Below, piece after piece: positions 1-8,223 of a DNA stretch of 64,000 nt. Source of the stretch: Thermodesulfovibrio aggregans. GTDB lineage: Bacteria; Nitrospirota; Thermodesulfovibrionia; Thermodesulfovibrionales; Thermodesulfovibrionaceae. The DNA lies in NCBI RefSeq assembly GCF_001514535.1, contig NZ_BCNO01000001.1:662039-726038 (forward strand), given 5' to 3'. The notes under the pieces were generated by a model. That model did no database searches. It worked only from the letters and a program-made list of their open reading frames with translations, and was not told the DNA's origin. The position numbers and the translations under genes were made by a program. Every line of letters begins with the position of its first letter. Position 1 is the stretch's first letter.

Positions 1-517
1 CACTTCTAAGTATTACAAGATCTTCAAGCTCGCTATTTTTAAATGTAACAGTTCCTTTAACAATATCATTAATTACTGTTTCGCCTTCCAGTGGCATTTT
101 AAACCGAATTGCAAATGGTTTATCAAGAGGTTCTACAATTTCTCTACAACGTCTGTCATATCTTGGAGGTTTTCCTTCTTTCATAGCCTTTTGCCTTCTT
201 TCTTCCAATTCCTCAGGACTGCAATAGCACCTGTAGGCTTTACCTTCTTCAAGAAGCTTATAAGCATATTTTTTATAAATTTCCATTCTGTCAGTTTGTC
301 TGAAAGGACCTTCATCCCAGTTAAGTCCAAGCCATTTTAATGCCTCAATGATTGATTCAATGTATTCTTCAGTAGAACGTGACCTGTCAGTGTCTTCAAT
401 TCTTAGGATGAATTTTCCATTATGATGTCTTGCAAAAAGCCAGTTAAAAAGAGCTGTTCTTGCTCCTCCAATATGAAGATGTCCTGTTGGAGAAGGTGCA
501 AATCTAACTCTTACCAT
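1..517 (-). CDS. gltX: Glutamyl-tRNA synthetase, N-terminal part (gene runs off the left edge)
   Basis: Charges tRNA-Glu (or Glu and Gln) with glutamate in the cytoplasm. Reading the minus strand from an ATG at 517 gives about 172 residues starting [18 protein letters not shown], which contains the class I HIGH-type signature (HLHIGG) of the Rossmann active site. It continues with the [11 protein letters not shown] segment and the Y(K)[13 protein letters not shown] block typical of GluRS. An AGGAGG Shine-Dalgarno lies 5 bases before the ATG. The C-terminal anticodon-binding half is outside the window. It is divergent from the pilB-like gene that starts at 597. Confidence 0.95.
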   Translation of the reverse strand, partial: MVRVRFAPSPTGHLHIGGARTALFNWLFARHHNGKFILRIEDTDRSRSTEEYIESIIEALKWLGLNWDEGPFRQTDRMEIYKKYAYKLLEEGKAYRCYCSPEELEERRQKAMKEGKPPRYDRRCREIVEPLDKPFAIRFKMPLEGETVINDIVKGTVTFKNSELEDLVILRS

Positions 518-596
518 TTATCCTCCTAATTTAAGCTTTGTAATAAATTAGTATACACTTTGGTATAATTTTTATGCTATATTACCACAATAAATT

Positions 597-2306
597 ATGA
601 AGTCTCTCACAGGAAAAATACCAATCGGTGCCTTCCTTTTGAAAAAAGGAAAGATTACAGAGAAACAACTACTTGATGCTCAGGCTCTTCAAAAAATTGA
701 AGGTATAAAAATCGGTGCTGCTTTAATAAAGTTAGGCTACATAACAGAGGATGAACTTGTAAATGCAATGAGTGAACTTTATGGTTTTCCTGTTTTTAGA
801 ATGAATTTACACAAGGTTGATCCAGCAGTCATCAAGCTTCTTCCAGAGGATTTAATAAAAAAATACAAAATATTACCCTTTTACAGAGAAGGAAACATAG
901 TAAAAGTCCTTACAACTGATCCTGCCAATGAAATAGCGTTAGAACAGCTTAAGTTTTTTCTAAGTGGCTTTAGAATAATGTTCTATGTTGGGAAGGATTC
1001 GGATTTTAAAATTCTGATGAATCAATTTTTTGGTGAAGAGGAATCGGAGTTTTATACTTCTCAGAATATCAGTGAACTCGTTGAGGTGGTTAGTAAAGAG
1101 ACTCCTGTAACTGAGAAGGTAGAGGATGTTCGTTTAGAACAGGAAGGTCCTTTAGTAAAATTTGTTAATCAGATAATTTTAAGTGCCATTTCAAAAAGGG
1201 CAAGTGATATTCATATAGAGCCTTTTGAAGACAATATATATGTAAGATACAGGATAGATGGAGTGCTACATGATGTTTTAACTTTACCTTCAAATTTAAA
1301 GGGAAAACTAACAACAAGAATTAAGATTATGTCAAATCTTGATATATCAGAAAAAAGACTTCCTCAAGATGGAAGAATAAAAGTTAAAATCGGTAAGAGA
1401 GAGGTTGATTTCAGGGTCTCCACTCTTCCATCAATATATGGTGAAAAAATTGTCTTAAGAATTCTTGAAAAAGGTTCTCTTCAACTTGACCTAACCCGTC
1501 TTGGTTTTGAAGAAGAGTCTCTTAACTATTTTCTTGATGCCCTTAGTAAACCTTATGGAATGATACTTGTTACAGGTCCAACTGGTTCGGGAAAAACTAC
1601 AACTCTTTACTCTGCTTTAATGAGACTAAATAAACCAGAAGTCAATATCATGACAGTTGAAGATCCTGTTGAATATACTCTCCCAAGAATTACACAGGTT
1701 CAGGTTCATGAAGAAATAGGAAGGACATTTGCTCAGGTACTACGAGCTTTTCTAAGACAGGACCCTGATATAATAATGGTTGGTGAGATAAGAGATTTTG
1801 AAACTGCTGAGATTGCTGTAAAGGCAGCTCTTACAGGACATCTAGTTCTGAGCACCCTTCATACAAATGATGCACCAAGTACTATTACAAGGTTAGTAAA
1901 CATGGGGATAGAACCTTTTTTAATATCCTCATCTGTAATTTTGATTGTTGCTCAAAGGCTTGCAAGAAAACTATGTGAAAACTGTAAAAAAGAACAGAAA
2001 TATTCAAAAGATTATTTAATAAAACTTGGTTTTCCTGAAAGCAGTCTTGATAGATTAAAAATTTATGAGCCAAAGGGATGTCCTGAATGCAATCAAACAG
2101 GCTATCGTGGAAGAATAGGACTTTACGAAGTAATGCCAATAAAAGAAGAAATCAAAGAGTTGATTCTCACAGGTGCCTCTGCTAATGAAATTAAAAAAGA
2201 AGCTATAAGAGTTGGTATGATAACTTTGAGGCAGTCAGGTATTAGAAAAATAATGGCGGGGATAACAAGCATAGAAGAGGTTTTAAGAGTTACTGTGGAG
2301 GATTGA
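597..2306 (+). CDS. pilB: Type IV pilus assembly / type II secretion ATPase (PilB/GspE family)
   Basis: Hexameric motor ATPase that powers pilus extension or type II secretion at the inner membrane. The 569-residue protein has an N-terminal MshEN-like (GspE N) domain at about 1-150. Walker A GPTGSGKTTT is near 327 and the Walker B/Asp box DPDIIMVGEIRD near 389. The STLHTNDAPS His box follows, then a tetracysteine zinc motif (CENC near 459, CPEC near 495). This order and length fit PilB/GspE rather than PilT. No pilus structural genes are nearby, so PilB versus GspE cannot be settled here; MshEN domains bind c-di-GMP in some relatives, which suits the two HD-GYP genes immediately downstream. 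Its stop overlaps the next start (TGATG). Confidence 0.9.
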   Translation: MKSLTGKIPIGAFLLKKGKITEKQLLDAQALQKIEGIKIGAALIKLGYITEDELVNAMSELYGFPVFRMNLHKVDPAVIKLLPEDLIKKYKILPFYREGNIVKVLTTDPANEIALEQLKFFLSGFRIMFYVGKDSDFKILMNQFFGEEESEFYTSQNISELVEVVSKETPVTEKVEDVRLEQEGPLVKFVNQIILSAISKRASDIHIEPFEDNIYVRYRIDGVLHDVLTLPSNLKGKLTTRIKIMSNLDISEKRLPQDGRIKVKIGKREVDFRVSTLPSIYGEKIVLRILEKGSLQLDLTRLGFEEESLNYFLDALSKPYGMILVTGPTGSGKTTTLYSALMRLNKPEVNIMTVEDPVEYTLPRITQVQVHEEIGRTFAQVLRAFLRQDPDIIMVGEIRDFETAEIAVKAALTGHLVLSTLHTNDAPSTITRLVNMGIEPFLISSSVILIVAQRLARKLCENCKKEQKYSKDYLIKLGFPESSLDRLKIYEPKGCPECNQTGYRGRIGLYEVMPIKEEIKELILTGASANEIKKEAIRVGMITLRQSGIRKIMAGITSIEEVLRVTVED

Positions 2307-3382
2307 TGGACAAGCTTGAGATTTTACTTAAAGCTGCTCCAAAAATAACAAGAGAAAAAAATTTGAATAATCTCATTGAGATTCTTTCTAATCTTGCTAA
2401 GGACATGATAGAAGTTGACCGCTGTAGTCTCTTTATTATAGATGAACAGAAAAAGGAACTCTATACTATATTTGCTCATGGAGTAAATGAGATTAGAATT
2501 CCAATGAATTCTGGCATTGCAGGACATGTAGCAAAAACAGGTAAAACTTATGTTACAGAAAATGCTTATAGAAGTAAATTTTTTAATAAGGAAGTTGACA
2601 AAATTTTAGGATATAAAACAAGAAATCTTCTTGCTGTTCCAATTTTTGATTCAAAAGGTAAAGTAATAGGCGTTTATCAGGCAGTAAATAAATCCAGTAA
2701 ATTCAAAAGCTCAGATATTAAACTGATGAAACTTATTGCAGAGTTTGCTGCAGCAGCAATTGAAAACATGATGCTTTATGAAAAAATAAAAGAGTTACAT
2801 AAAAAGTCTCTTATAAAACTATCAAAGGCAGCAGAATATAAGGATCCTGAACCTCCGAACCACTTTATACGAATAGGGTTCATTTCAAGATTAGTTGCAG
2901 AAAAACTTGGACTTGATGAAGAAAAATGCGAAATACTCTTGTTAGCATCAACGATGCATGATATTGGAAAAATTGGAATTCCAGACAGAATTCTTAAAAA
3001 ATCTGGTAGACTCGAACCTGATGAATGGGAAATAATGAAAAAACATCCGATTATTGGATATGAACTTCTTTATGATGAAGAAAGTGAACTATTTCAGATA
3101 GCAGCTATAATAGCGCTTGAGCATCATGAAAGATGGGATGGAAAGGGCTATCCCTTTGGTAAAAAAGAAACAGAAATATCTTTATGGGCAAGAATTGTAA
3201 GTATCGTTGACAACTTTGATACTCTTATCACCGAAAAAGATGAAGGAGAGCCATGGAGTTTAGATATGGCAGTTAATTACATGGAAGCTATGAAAGAAAA
3301 AGCATTTGATCCAGAAATTGTTAATATTTTTCTTGGGAATATGGATAAAGTAATCGAAATATGGGAAAAATACAAGGATTAA
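2306..3382 (+). CDS. GAF-HD-GYP protein (putative c-di-GMP phosphodiesterase)
   Basis: About 358 residues. A GAF sensor domain occupies about 20-165 and an HD-GYP domain about 180-350. HDIGKIGIPD gives the HD metal ligands near 218, and HHERWDGKGYP contains the GYP signature. HD-GYP enzymes degrade c-di-GMP; the GAF domain would sense a small ligand. I chose the ATG at 2306, which overlaps the pilB stop by one base and has GGAG 5 bases upstream; an in-frame TTG at 2303 is possible. Translational coupling with pilB suggests pilus activity and c-di-GMP turnover are co-regulated. It is a paralogue of the next gene but shorter between the domains. No signal peptide or membrane segment is seen. 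Confidence 0.87.
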   Translation: MDKLEILLKAAPKITREKNLNNLIEILSNLAKDMIEVDRCSLFIIDEQKKELYTIFAHGVNEIRIPMNSGIAGHVAKTGKTYVTENAYRSKFFNKEVDKILGYKTRNLLAVPIFDSKGKVIGVYQAVNKSSKFKSSDIKLMKLIAEFAAAAIENMMLYEKIKELHKKSLIKLSKAAEYKDPEPPNHFIRIGFISRLVAEKLGLDEEKCEILLLASTMHDIGKIGIPDRILKKSGRLEPDEWEIMKKHPIIGYELLYDEESELFQIAAIIALEHHERWDGKGYPFGKKETEISLWARIVSIVDNFDTLITEKDEGEPWSLDMAVNYMEAMKEKAFDPEIVNIFLGNMDKVIEIWEKYKD

Positions 3383-4464
3383 TGAACAAGGATATAGTTT
3401 CAGAACATTTAAGAGAACTTCTTAAGTTTTCTGCAATTATTAATTCATCCCTTGAGATTGAAGAAATAAGAAAAAGAGCCTGTGAAGCCATCATGAATCT
3501 TGTAAATTGCGAAGCAGCCAGTCTATTGCTTTTTGATGAACAAACTCAAGAACTTTATTTTGATGTTGCTTTAGGGCAGAAAGCAGATAAGATAAAAACG
3601 ATAAGACTTAAATTGGGGCAGGGTATTGCTGGATGGGTTGCAGAAAAAAGACAGGCAGTTATAATAAACGATGTTCAAAGTGATCCAAGATTTTTTAAGA
3701 GTGCCGATGAGAAGTCAGGATTTGTAACAAAAACCATGGTTTGTTTACCTGTCATGATTAAAGATAGACTTCTCGGAGTAATTCAGGCGATAAATAAAAG
3801 AAATACTGTATTTGATGAATATGATCTTGAACTACTTAATGCACTGAGTAGTCAAATTGCTGTAGCCATAGAAAATGCAAGACTCTACGATGAACTTAAA
3901 CAGACCTTTTATGAAATAGTGCTTGCTCTTGCAGATACAATTGAAAAGAGAGATCCCTATACAGCTGGTCATACAAAGAGAGTTATGGAATACTCTGTTA
4001 AAACAGGTATAGAGTTAGGACTTGAAAAAGAGGATCTTGAGAAACTTCAACTTGCAGCAATACTTCATGATATAGGTAAAATTGGGATAAGAGATGCGAT
4101 TTTACTTAAGGAGGAAAAACTTTCAGATGAAGAGTTTAAAATTATACAGAATCATTCAATCTATGGAGCGGAAATTTTACAGCACGTAAGACAGCTTAAA
4201 GACATTATTCCAGGAGTTAAATATCATCATGAAAAATTTGATGGCAGAGGATATCCTTTTGGATTAAAAGGAAAAGAAATTCCGATAATAGCAAGAATCA
4301 TAGCAGTTGCAGATACTTTTGATGCGATGACCACAGATAGACCATATAGAAAAGGAATGAGTAGGGAAGATGCAATAGAAGAATTGAAAAATAAAGCTGG
4401 CAGTCAATTTGATCCTGAGATAGTTGAGGCATTTTTGAAAGTATTAAATAAATATGAGAGGTGA
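3382..4464 (+). CDS. GAF-HD-GYP protein (putative c-di-GMP phosphodiesterase), second copy
   Basis: A 360-residue soluble protein with the same architecture as its upstream neighbour. The GAF domain is at about 25-170 and the HD-GYP domain at about 180-355, with HDIGKIGIRD near 229 and HHEKFDGRGYP as the GYP motif, followed by ARIIAVADTFDAMT and DRPYR. All residues expected of an active HD-GYP hydrolase are visible. I prefer the ATG at 3382, which overlaps the previous stop by one base (TAATG) and follows AAGGA. An in-frame ATG at 3361 would give seven extra residues and a 22-base overlap but has no Shine-Dalgarno. Part of the pilB/HD-GYP/HD-GYP/MBL operon. Confidence 0.88.
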   Translation: MNKDIVSEHLRELLKFSAIINSSLEIEEIRKRACEAIMNLVNCEAASLLLFDEQTQELYFDVALGQKADKIKTIRLKLGQGIAGWVAEKRQAVIINDVQSDPRFFKSADEKSGFVTKTMVCLPVMIKDRLLGVIQAINKRNTVFDEYDLELLNALSSQIAVAIENARLYDELKQTFYEIVLALADTIEKRDPYTAGHTKRVMEYSVKTGIELGLEKEDLEKLQLAAILHDIGKIGIRDAILLKEEKLSDEEFKIIQNHSIYGAEILQHVRQLKDIIPGVKYHHEKFDGRGYPFGLKGKEIPIIARIIAVADTFDAMTTDRPYRKGMSREDAIEELKNKAGSQFDPEIVEAFLKVLNKYER

Positions 4465-4467
4465 GCT

Positions 4468-5232
4468 TTGATTATAAAAGTTCTTGGAGCTTCTGGCTCA
4501 GATGTGGCAGGATATCATCTTTCCTCTTTTCTTTTAAACAGCAAAATACTTTTTGATGCCGGTGGAGTTACAGGTTCTTTAAGTTTTAGAGCTCAGCATA
4601 AAATAGAGCATATATTTATAACTCATGCCCATCTTGACCACATTAGAGATATTCCATTTCTCGCTGATAATTTAATTGTAAGTGGTAAATCAAAAACTAT
4701 AAAAATTTACTCCATAAAGGAAGTAATTGATGACATAAAAAAACATCTTCTCAATCAAAGGTTATGGCCAGATTTTACAGTAATTCCAGATGTTAAAAAC
4801 TCAATTTTAAAATTAGAGATAATTCAGGAAAAAGCCCCCTTTTTAATAGATGAATATAAGATAACTGCTTACAGAATGAATCACACAGTACCATCTGTTG
4901 GCTATCTTATTGAAAAAAATGATAAATCTCTCTTTTATACGGGAGATACAGGACCTGTAAAGAATCTGTGGGAGAATTTTTCGGATAAAAAATTGAACGT
5001 ATTAATTATTGAGGTATCTTTCCCCAATAAAATGAAAGAACTTGCGATAAAGACAGGACATTTAACTGCAGAGCTATTTTTTGAAGATTTAAAATTTCTT
5101 AATCAAAGACCTGAAAAAATTTTCATAACTCACATAAAACCATTTTATAGAAAGCAGATTGAAAGAGAGCTCAAAAGATACTCAGGATATAAAATAAAAA
5201 TTCTTCAAGGAGGGGAGATAATAAGGATTTAA
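4468..5232 (+). CDS. Metallo-beta-lactamase-fold hydrolase, class II cyclic-nucleotide phosphodiesterase-like
   Basis: 254 residues with the metal-binding motif THAHLDH at about 52-58, FYTGDTG near 157 and a late THIKPFY histidine. This is the pattern of MBL hydrolases and most like class II cAMP phosphodiesterases (PDEase_II). The substrate is unknown; given the two upstream HD-GYP genes, a role in cyclic-nucleotide signalling is plausible but inferred. The start is TTG at 4468, since GAGAGGTGAG lies just before it and the next Met is far inside the conserved N-terminal strand. It is the last gene of the operon. A weak AAACT/AGTTT hairpin with a T run (about 5230-5250) may terminate it. Confidence 0.8.
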   Translation: MIIKVLGASGSDVAGYHLSSFLLNSKILFDAGGVTGSLSFRAQHKIEHIFITHAHLDHIRDIPFLADNLIVSGKSKTIKIYSIKEVIDDIKKHLLNQRLWPDFTVIPDVKNSILKLEIIQEKAPFLIDEYKITAYRMNHTVPSVGYLIEKNDKSLFYTGDTGPVKNLWENFSDKKLNVLIIEVSFPNKMKELAIKTGHLTAELFFEDLKFLNQRPEKIFITHIKPFYRKQIERELKRYSGYKIKILQGGEIIRI

Positions 5233-5337
5233 ACTTGCAGAGTTTTTTTGTTTAACCTCTTTTATATAATTCAAAATATTAGGATTTTTCTTGTTTTCTT
5301 GACAAATCTCTAAGTATTATAGTAATTTTAAAAATAC

Positions 5338-5410
5338 GGGCGGATAGCTCAGATGGGAGAGCGCAGCCCTTACAAGGCTGAGGTCACAGGTTCGAAACCT
5401 GTTCCGCCCA
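5338..5410 (+). tRNA. tRNA-Val (anticodon TAC)
   Basis: A complete cloverleaf: acceptor GGGCGGA pairs with TCCGCCC, the D arm is GCTCAGATGGGAGAGC, and the anticodon stem CAGCC/GGCTG holds loop CTTACAA, so the anticodon is TAC (valine). The T arm is ACAGG-TTCGAAA-CCTGT and the discriminator is A at 5410. CCA is not encoded. A TTGACA box lies at 5299 but no well-spaced -10 was identified. Probably co-transcribed with tRNA-Asp, 10 bases downstream. Confidence 0.95.
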
Positions 5411-5420
5411 TGTGCTAATT

Positions 5421-5498
5421 GGGGTGGTAGTTCAGCACGGTTAGAACGCTTGCCTGTCACGCAAGAGGCCGCGGGTTCAAGTCCCGTCCACCCCGCCA
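5421..5498 (+). tRNA. tRNA-Asp (anticodon GTC), integration site of the island
   Basis: Acceptor GGGGTGG pairs with CCACCCC. Anticodon stem CTTGC/GCAAG encloses CTGTCAC, giving anticodon GTC. The T arm is GCGGG-TTCAAGT-CCCGT, the discriminator is G at 5495, and CCA is encoded at 5496-5498. The 3' portion from 5451 is duplicated exactly at 57557-57615. This is the usual outcome when an integrative element inserts into a tRNA 3' end and restores the gene with its own copy. Confidence 0.95.
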
Positions 5499-5509
5499 AT
5501 AAAATCAAG
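5451..5509 (+). repeat. attL: 59-bp direct repeat in tRNA-Asp 3' half
   Basis: 59 bases identical to 57557-57615, running from the tRNA-Asp anticodon stem through the CCA and 11 bases beyond. Just inside lies a 19-bp arm-type repeat at 5548-5566 (GTAGTAAAATTGTAGTAAT), with a further GTAGTAAAAT at 5538. The same 19 bases recur in the same orientation at 57471-57489 near the right copy. Together with the adjacent integrase this marks attL. Confidence 0.9.
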
Positions 5510-5525
5510 GGTTTTCAAAAACTGC

Positions 5526-6597
5526 TTATCCCTCACTGTAGTAAAATGTAGTAAAATTGTAGTAATGTAGTTTTTCAAGTACCTTAACTGCCTCTCTCTT
5601 ATGAGCCTGTGATAGATGAGCGTATCTGAGTGTCATGGTTAAACTTTTGTGCCCTAAAAGTTCCTGCACTGTTTTAAGATCAACTCCATTCATTACAAGC
5701 TGGCTCGCATAAGTGTGTCTGAGATCGTGGAAGTGGAAGTCCTTGATACCTGCTTTCCTGCAAGCAGTGGCAAAACTTCTTTTTATGTATGTGTAATTTT
5801 TGCCTGTATCAGGGTTAACGAAAACATAGTCAGTATCAAGTCTTCTTTGAGAGTGCAACTGTAGTAAAACCTGTTTAAGTGCTTTATTAATTGGAATTTC
5901 TCTTCTTTCGCAGTTTTTTGTTTTATCGAGCAATATGAGATCGTTTTTAAGATCAATCATGTCCCATTTGAGGTTGAGGATCTCCCCTTTTCTCATGCCT
6001 GTATGAAGGGCGATAAAAACAATCGGGTATAAGTGCTTATCGCAAACATCAAGTAATCTCTGGATTTCTTCAGAGTTAAGATATCTGAGTCGCTTATTTT
6101 CACCCTTAAGAGGTTTTACTTTTCTGATTGATTTTAATTTTTTCTCGCTTATCAGTTCCCATTCGTACGCCTTTGTCATACTAGCTTTTAAAATTGAAAT
6201 ATATCTGTTACAGGTAGCAGTTGAGTATTGTTGTTTAATAAAATAAGACTGTAACATTTCAACTTCTTTATTATTTATATCAACCAGTCTTAACTTTTTA
6301 AACCACTCTGGCAAGACTTTGAGATAGTATTTTTTTTGTATGATAATAGTTTTGTCTTTTATAACACCATGGCAAATAGTGTTCTCTGTAAAAGGATTCA
6401 AAAGTAAGCATACTTTCTTGATTTGTCTCTGTCTGCCAAGTAACAGTTTTCGATTCCTGATTATCAAGTTTAAGTAATACCTTTGCGTAAATTTGTTCAG
6501 CAATTTTTCTATCACTGGTCTTTGTAGAAAAGCATTTTTGCTTGCCATCAATAGTAATGGCAATCCACCAGATTTTGCTTCTTTTATACAAGCCCAT
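5526..6597 (-). pseudogene. int: Tyrosine integrase of the island (reading frame broken at an A8 run)
   Basis: Phage-type tyrosine recombinase that would integrate or excise the island at tRNA-Asp. From the ATG at 6597 (GGAGG 7 bases before) the N-terminal arm-binding and core-binding parts read MGLYKRSKIWW to about 6330. The frame then changes at an eight-base A/T run (6330-6337) and continues as the catalytic domain to 5526. Catalytic residues are all present: GMRKGE (Arg I), HDLRHT (His/Arg II), LGHKS and RYAH (Tyr). One base removed from the run would restore about 356 residues. It may be a real frameshift, slippage or a sequencing error. The last codons overlap the arm-type att repeats, as in many tRNA-integrating islands. 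Confidence 0.85.
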
Positions 6598-6686
6598 ATA
6601 TAACCTCCATACAGGCTTGCATACCTGACTTGTCAAAGAACAGAGATACAATAGAATAAGAAATAGGAAACATAAGAGTCAAATAT

Positions 6687-6920
6687 TTACGAATTAATTT
6701 TTGAAAGGATTTCATCAACAACTTCGTCAACGGTTTCATCAACTCCATCAGGATTAACAAGATTTTTTTCGATAAATTCCTGAATGTCAACTGGTCTAAA
6801 TCTTATGAGTTTATTGTTAATTTTTATGTGTGGAATTTGTTTCCTTTCAACCCAGTAATAAATAGTTCTTTTATTAACTTTAAGCATTCTCGCAACATCA
6901 TCTGTTGTTAAAAGTTCCAT
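6687..6920 (-). CDS. Excisionase-like helix-turn-helix protein
   Basis: 77 residues with a MerR/excisionase-type HTH_17 domain near the N terminus (TTDDVARMLKVNKRTIYYW) followed by a wing (QIPHIKINNKLIRFRPVDI). Such proteins bend DNA and set recombination directionality, or repress the int operon. The ATG at 6920 has AAGGAGG 8 bases upstream. It lies between the upstream HD-fragment gene and int on the same strand, so the three are probably an operon. A near-identical copy is at 10154-10384. Confidence 0.8.
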   Translation of the reverse strand: MELLTTDDVARMLKVNKRTIYYWVERKQIPHIKINNKLIRFRPVDIQEFIEKNLVNPDGVDETVDEVVDEILSKINS

Positions 6921-7242
6921 AAATTTTACCTCCTTCTTTTATATAACATATTGACTGTTTTTCAAATTTTTTGATTTCAATTAAATTTTTTATAAATTCG
7001 GCTTCAAGCCAACGAGGAGTTTGGCTCTGGATATTGCTTGATATCAGGGCTCTATCGCAAGATGATCTGTAAGGCTTATCGATCATTAATGCTGAATAGA
7101 TATCTGCCAATGATAAAATTTTATTTGCGATAGAAAATTTTTCTCTGGTAAGTACTTTATGGTCTCTAGGTCCATCATGACTTTCATATTGGTGTTCAAC
7201 AACGCTATATGTACTATGTAAACAAACCCTGTAAATCTTCAT
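6898..7242 (-). CDS. HD-GYP-like fragment protein upstream of xis
   Basis: 114 residues. The stretch EHQYESHDG ... ANKILSLADIYSALM ... DKPYRSS aligns by eye with the C-terminal half of HD-GYP domains (HHE.DG.GYP ... ARI..VAD.YDALTS.RPYR), but the HD metal-binding half is absent. It is therefore a truncated or repurposed domain, and catalysis is unlikely. Its 3' end overlaps the xis start by 23 bases. The second copy (10403-10705) ends earlier because of a one-base difference in a T run, so the C terminus is not conserved. No Shine-Dalgarno is visible. Role unknown; perhaps a regulator of the int-xis module. Confidence 0.5.
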   Translation of the reverse strand: MKIYRVCLHSTYSVVEHQYESHDGPRDHKVLTREKFSIANKILSLADIYSALMIDKPYRSSCDRALISSNIQSQTPRWLEAEFIKNLIEIKKFEKQSICYIKEGGKIYGTFNNR

Positions 7243-7284
7243 AATAAATATTATTTTTTAGGCATAAAATTTCTTTATTTGTAA

Positions 7285-7340
7285 AAGTTGCAACAAGTAA
7301 CAGTTGCATGAAAGGACCCTGTTGCAACAGTTGCAACAGG
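7285..7340. promoter_or_regulatory. Operator-like cluster of GTTGCAAC motifs upstream of the int-xis operon
   Basis: A near-perfect palindrome at 7318-7340 (11-bp arms CCTGTTGCAAC around one base) follows two further TTGCAAC/GTTGC half-sites at about 7286-7310. It lies just upstream of the int-xis operon and is conserved in the second copy at about 10748-10803, so a repressor-binding site is likely. The binding protein is unknown. Confidence 0.5.
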
Positions 7341-7431
7341 TAGAGTATGGTTTTGAGAAGAAATTATAGATTGAAGATTGAAAAAGATTTTTTCGGTTTT
7401 TTAGTAAAGGTGGTTATCCTAAACCTATCAA

Positions 7432-7745
7432 ATAGTGGACACGATAAGTTCGTAGAGCTTAAACTTTTTCAGCAGAACAGAAAAAATCAGGAGAGAGGGG
7501 TATAAATGAAAAAAGAAAATGGTTTGACAGTATGGCTTGGGATTGAACAAATATTTACATTTTAAGACAATCCGAAGGGGAATGCCGACACTGAAAGAAT
7601 AATGAGCACAATTAAAGAGGAATTAATCTGGCTTAATGAGCTTAAAAACTTTGAAGAAGCAAAAGTAAAGGATAAGTGAAATATTGCTTAAAGCTCTACA
7701 AACTGAAAGGCTAAAAAGTGTCCTCAAAATTGGGGTGCAGTACAG
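7432..7745 (+). mobile_element. Decayed IS3-type insertion sequence remnant
   Basis: The left edge (TGGACACGATAAG) and right edge (reverse complement GAGGACACTTTTTAG) look like imperfect terminal inverted repeats. Inside, 7575-7679 reads NADTERIMSTIKEE then WLNELKNFEEAK, resembling the C-terminal part of an IS3/IS481 rve-type transposase; the rest is missing. The right end shares about 22 bases with 32094-32115, a solo end elsewhere in the island. Confidence 0.55.
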
Positions 7746-7786
7746 AGCTAACTCCCGCTTTTTTGCAAAGACAGAATAATTGTCTA

Positions 7787-7836
7787 TTGACAATTTTATA
7801 TACTTTTAGTAGCATATAGTATCATATTGATACTAT
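7787..7836 (+). promoter_or_regulatory. Promoter and operator of mqsRA
   Basis: A TTGACA -35 at 7787-7792 is followed 17 bases later by TAGCAT. A perfect inverted repeat at 7816-7836 (ATAGTATCA, TAT, TGATACTAT) directly follows the -10. This is a typical position for autoregulation by an MqsA-type antitoxin. A second short inverted repeat (AATTGTC/GACAATT) overlaps the -35. Confidence 0.6.
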
Positions 7837-7874
7837 TTTTAATAGAGGAATTGAGATATGTTATTATTATTTAA

Positions 7875-8222
7875 ATGGCAACGAGGAAAAAACCTGCACC
7901 CAAGAAAAAGCCTCATTATGATCTTTGCAAATTTAAAAATTTATTTTCAAATCCTGGGAAGAGATGTATTACAAATACTGCATTTAAGGGAGCAGGTGAA
8001 CTGGGTTATATGGACGAAGATGAAATTACAGATGTTATTGAAAAATTATCAAACAAAAATTTTTACAAATCAATGCCTTCAGATAGATTTCCTGAACTAT
8101 GGCAGGATGTCTACATTTTTAAAGATGATGAAAACGACATTGAAATTTATATAAAAATTCAAATTTTTGAAAATAAAGCAATTTTAGTTCAATTTAAAGA
8201 ATATAAAAAGGAGGAAATATAA
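7875..8222 (+). CDS. mqsR: MqsR-family toxin (mRNA interferase)
   Basis: 115 residues. The segment DVIEKLSNKNFYKSM ... WQDVYIF ... DIEIYIKIQIF matches the MqsR fold, a RelE-like ribonuclease that in E. coli cleaves mRNA at GCN sites. The N terminus is Lys-rich (MATRKKPAPKKKPHYDL), as in many relatives. The ATG at 7875 directly follows an in-frame stop and has no good Shine-Dalgarno. An upstream ATG at 7858 does have one but opens a different, non-conserved frame, so low or coupled translation is possible. The gene is followed after one base by mqsA, the toxin-first order typical of mqsRA. Confidence 0.85.
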   Translation: MATRKKPAPKKKPHYDLCKFKNLFSNPGKRCITNTAFKGAGELGYMDEDEITDVIEKLSNKNFYKSMPSDRFPELWQDVYIFKDDENDIEIYIKIQIFENKAILVQFKEYKKEEI

Positions 8223-8223
8223 A

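Larger units (their letters stand above)
6449..7432. repeat. Duplicated int-xis segment, copy 1
   Basis: About 984 bp nearly identical to 9913-10894. It covers the integrase 5' end, xis, the HD-like fragment and the operator cluster. Identity stops abruptly at 7432, where an IS3-like remnant begins. Confidence 0.9.

Noticed and set aside
5317..5508. Minus-strand open frame over the two tRNAs
   Set aside because: It is the antisense of tRNA-Val and tRNA-Asp; such tRNA-antisense frames are a common annotation artefact.
7858..8154. 98-codon plus-strand frame with a good ribosome site over mqsR
   Set aside because: The product has no recognisable pattern, while the overlapping frame from 7875 is clearly MqsR.
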